This document shows, in pieces, positions 32,262 to 32,275 of a stretch of DNA of 32,275 nt (the stretch's first letter is position 1; each line of letters starts with the position of its first letter). The stretch spans positions 1 through 32,275 of the forward strand of contig JAIVGS010000221.1 of NCBI GenBank assembly GCA_020201435.1, written 5' to 3'. A model generated the notes under the pieces. The model worked only from the letters and a program-made list of their open reading frames with translations, ran no database searches and was not told where the DNA came from. The stretch comes from Myxococcales bacterium. Its GTDB lineage: Bacteria; Myxococcota; Myxococcia; Myxococcales; 40CM-4-68-19. The position numbers and the translations under genes were made by a program.

Positions 32262-32275
32262 ACGTGGCTTCCGGT

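Overview
The window is very GC-rich and gene-dense. It looks like a chromosomal segment of a Myxococcota or related deltaproteobacterial genome. The signs are a Hanks-type Ser/Thr kinase with an extracytoplasmic tail, many short lipoproteins (several cysteine-rich), TolB-like and beta-barrel proteins, split B12-dependent mutase subunits and a large acyl-CoA degradation gene set. This placement is an inference; there is no rRNA or tRNA here. I see no CRISPR array, prophage or insertion sequence, and no gap over 300 bases without a gene.

Layout. 1-2020 (+): the end of a beta-propeller-like protein, a small exported protein, a DUF457/YdjM-type membrane protein and a lipoprotein. 2022-10986 (-): era, a cyclophilin lipoprotein and a collagen-like protein with its own terminator. 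Upstream of these is a tightly overlapping set: GT87-like membrane protein, Ser/Thr kinase, acyl-CoA dehydrogenase, MeaB GTPase and an RNase III fused to a GrpB domain. 11018-19111: a lipoprotein, an acyl-CoA carboxylase carboxyltransferase with a gamma-glutamyltransferase (-), then a plus-strand set of a Cys-rich lipoprotein, an unusual ClpS-ClpA chimera, a Cys-rich secreted protein and another lipoprotein. 19121-24853: a minus-strand set of enoyl-CoA hydratase, HMG-CoA lyase, B12-binding mutase subunit, methyltransferase and HxlR regulator; a divergent YceI gene behind a clear inverted-repeat operator; an orphan Phd-like antitoxin; and the mutase large subunit. 24886-32275: a second GT87-like protein, a TolB-like/beta-barrel protein, a short GST, two more acyl-CoA dehydrogenases around a winged-helix gene, a YHS protein, a four-helix membrane protein and a cytochrome c lipoprotein with a hairpin-rich upstream region.

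How the genes fit together. Three acyl-CoA dehydrogenases, the carboxyltransferase, a crotonase, HMG-CoA lyase and both mutase subunits point to branched-chain amino acid and short-chain acyl-CoA catabolism. The mutase large subunit carries the Phe/Gln specificity pair expected of isobutyryl-CoA mutase, not the Tyr/Arg pair of methylmalonyl-CoA mutase. All three dehydrogenases have the short-chain-type catalytic Glu near the C-terminus. A valine to isobutyryl-CoA to butyryl-CoA to crotonyl-CoA route is therefore plausible.

The most unusual items are the ClpS-ClpA chimera (ClpS N-terminal half joined in frame to the middle of the ClpA N-domain), the RNase III-GrpB fusion, the isobutyryl-type mutase, the kinase translationally coupled to an acyl-CoA dehydrogenase and MeaB, and the hairpin cluster upstream of the cytochrome c gene.
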